The notes beneath the pieces are model-generated. The model did not search any database, was not told the origin of the DNA, and saw only the letters and a list, made by a program, of their open reading frames with translations. Positions 6,859 through 7,349 of a DNA stretch of 7,349 nucleotides are shown piece by piece. The stretch lies in assembly GCA_943331855.1 (NCBI GenBank), contig CALQNE010000177.1, positions 1 through 7,349 on the forward strand, read 5' to 3'. The translations under genes and the position numbers were made by a program. The number at the start of each line of letters is the position of its first letter. Position 1 is the first letter of the stretch. This DNA comes from Bordetella parapertussis (GTDB taxonomy: Bacteria; Pseudomonadota; Gammaproteobacteria; Burkholderiales; Burkholderiaceae_B).

Positions 6859-7349
6859 TCATTTCGCGGGGTACCAGGAGGGCAATCGTTTTTCTAAAAA
6901 TGAAGCGGTGCCCTCTGCCGCATCGCTTTTTTGACGCAGTTCAGAGTGCTCGCGTACTAAGTCTGCGAACAAATCGTCGTCAAGCAAAGAATCTGAAACT
7001 GCCAACGTGCGCAGCTTTGTCGCAGACACCGCGCTTGGCGAATTCATCAACAATCCATCCACGATCCGCTCACCGGTCGCTCGAAGCTCTTCGGCTTTAC
7101 ACACTTCGTGGACAAACCCCATCCGCAGCGCCACGTCAGGTCCAAAGCGTTCGCACGTTAACGCGTAGCGGCGTACGTTACGCACACCCATGGCTTTGCA
7201 CAGTTGTGGCAAGATAATCCCAGCGATCAATCCCCAGCGAGCTTCAGTAATCGCAAAGATTGCATTGTCAGCAGCCACCACGATGTCGCAGACCGAAGCC
7301 AGCCCTGTTCCGCCGCCAAAACAGCCGCCATGAATCAAGGCCACTGTGG
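6859..7349 (-). CDS. Enoyl-CoA hydratase/isomerase (crotonase) family protein, N-terminus cut by window edge
   Basis: C-terminal 160 or so residues of a crotonase-fold enzyme acting on acyl-CoA thioesters; the reading frame is open through the right edge, so the true start lies outside. The visible part begins with VALIHGGCFGGGTGLASVCD, the oxyanion-hole and CoA-binding segment. It continues with FAITEARWGL, whose glutamate (codon 7243-7245) matches Glu164 of rat enoyl-CoA hydratase. The position of Glu144 is a glycine (GGGTGL, codon 7303-7305). This pattern, with RRYALTCERF and GFVHEV downstream, resembles methylglutaconyl-CoA/isohexenylglutaconyl-CoA hydratase-like members (LiuC/AtuE), though the exact reaction cannot be assigned. 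The C-terminus ends with the trimer-forming helical region and the stop TGA. It is convergent with the serine hydrolase, 29 bases away, with no clear terminator hairpin between. Confidence 0.9.
   Translation of the reverse strand, partial: TVALIHGGCFGGGTGLASVCDIVVAADNAIFAITEARWGLIAGIILPQLCKAMGVRNVRRYALTCERFGPDVALRMGFVHEVCKAEELRATGERIVDGLLMNSPSAVSATKLRTLAVSDSLLDDDLFADLVREHSELRQKSDAAEGTASFLEKRLPSWYPAK

Overview
The window reads as accessory metabolic DNA from a Gram-negative bacterium of moderate GC content. The style of the proteins (a form II molybdenum hydroxylase, an Atm1-type exporter, a family VIII-like serine hydrolase and a LiuC/AtuE-like crotonase) suggests Betaproteobacteria, perhaps Burkholderiales. 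That placement is an inference; no rRNA or other taxonomic marker is present. I see no tRNA, rRNA, CRISPR array, insertion sequence, phage gene or attachment site. Coding density is high and the gaps between genes are 10 to 187 bases.

Left part (1-2627, minus strand): two genes of a molybdenum-containing hydroxylase, a small [2Fe-2S] subunit followed by a large molybdopterin subunit that runs off the left edge. The active-site loop is AYRGAGR, the form II (CoxL-like) signature, not the cysteine-containing loop of true CO dehydrogenase. The substrate is therefore unknown. The order small-then-large matches the form II layout S-L-M, so a FAD-binding medium subunit may follow outside the window.

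Middle (2628-3670): a 187-base divergent control region holds an 8-bp perfect inverted repeat. A plus-strand NfsA-type flavin nitroreductase follows, ending at a small hairpin that fills the 25-base gap to the convergent next gene.

Right part (3671-7349): a minus-strand Atm1-type ABC half-transporter with all nucleotide-binding motifs and a plausible glutathione-binding pocket; a 123-base divergent gap with weak promoters and no clear Shine-Dalgarno sites; a plus-strand cytosolic serine hydrolase of the class C beta-lactamase/esterase fold; and, convergent with it, the C-terminal part of a minus-strand enoyl-CoA hydratase-like protein cut by the right edge.

Only the two hydroxylase subunits form a clear operon. 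The other genes are single units in alternating orientation, and a shared pathway cannot be shown from sequence. Redox chemistry (Mo hydroxylase, nitroreductase, glutathione-linked export) and acyl/ester breakdown (hydrolase, crotonase) are the common themes. I found no convincing undescribed system; the most open question is the substrate of the form II hydroxylase.
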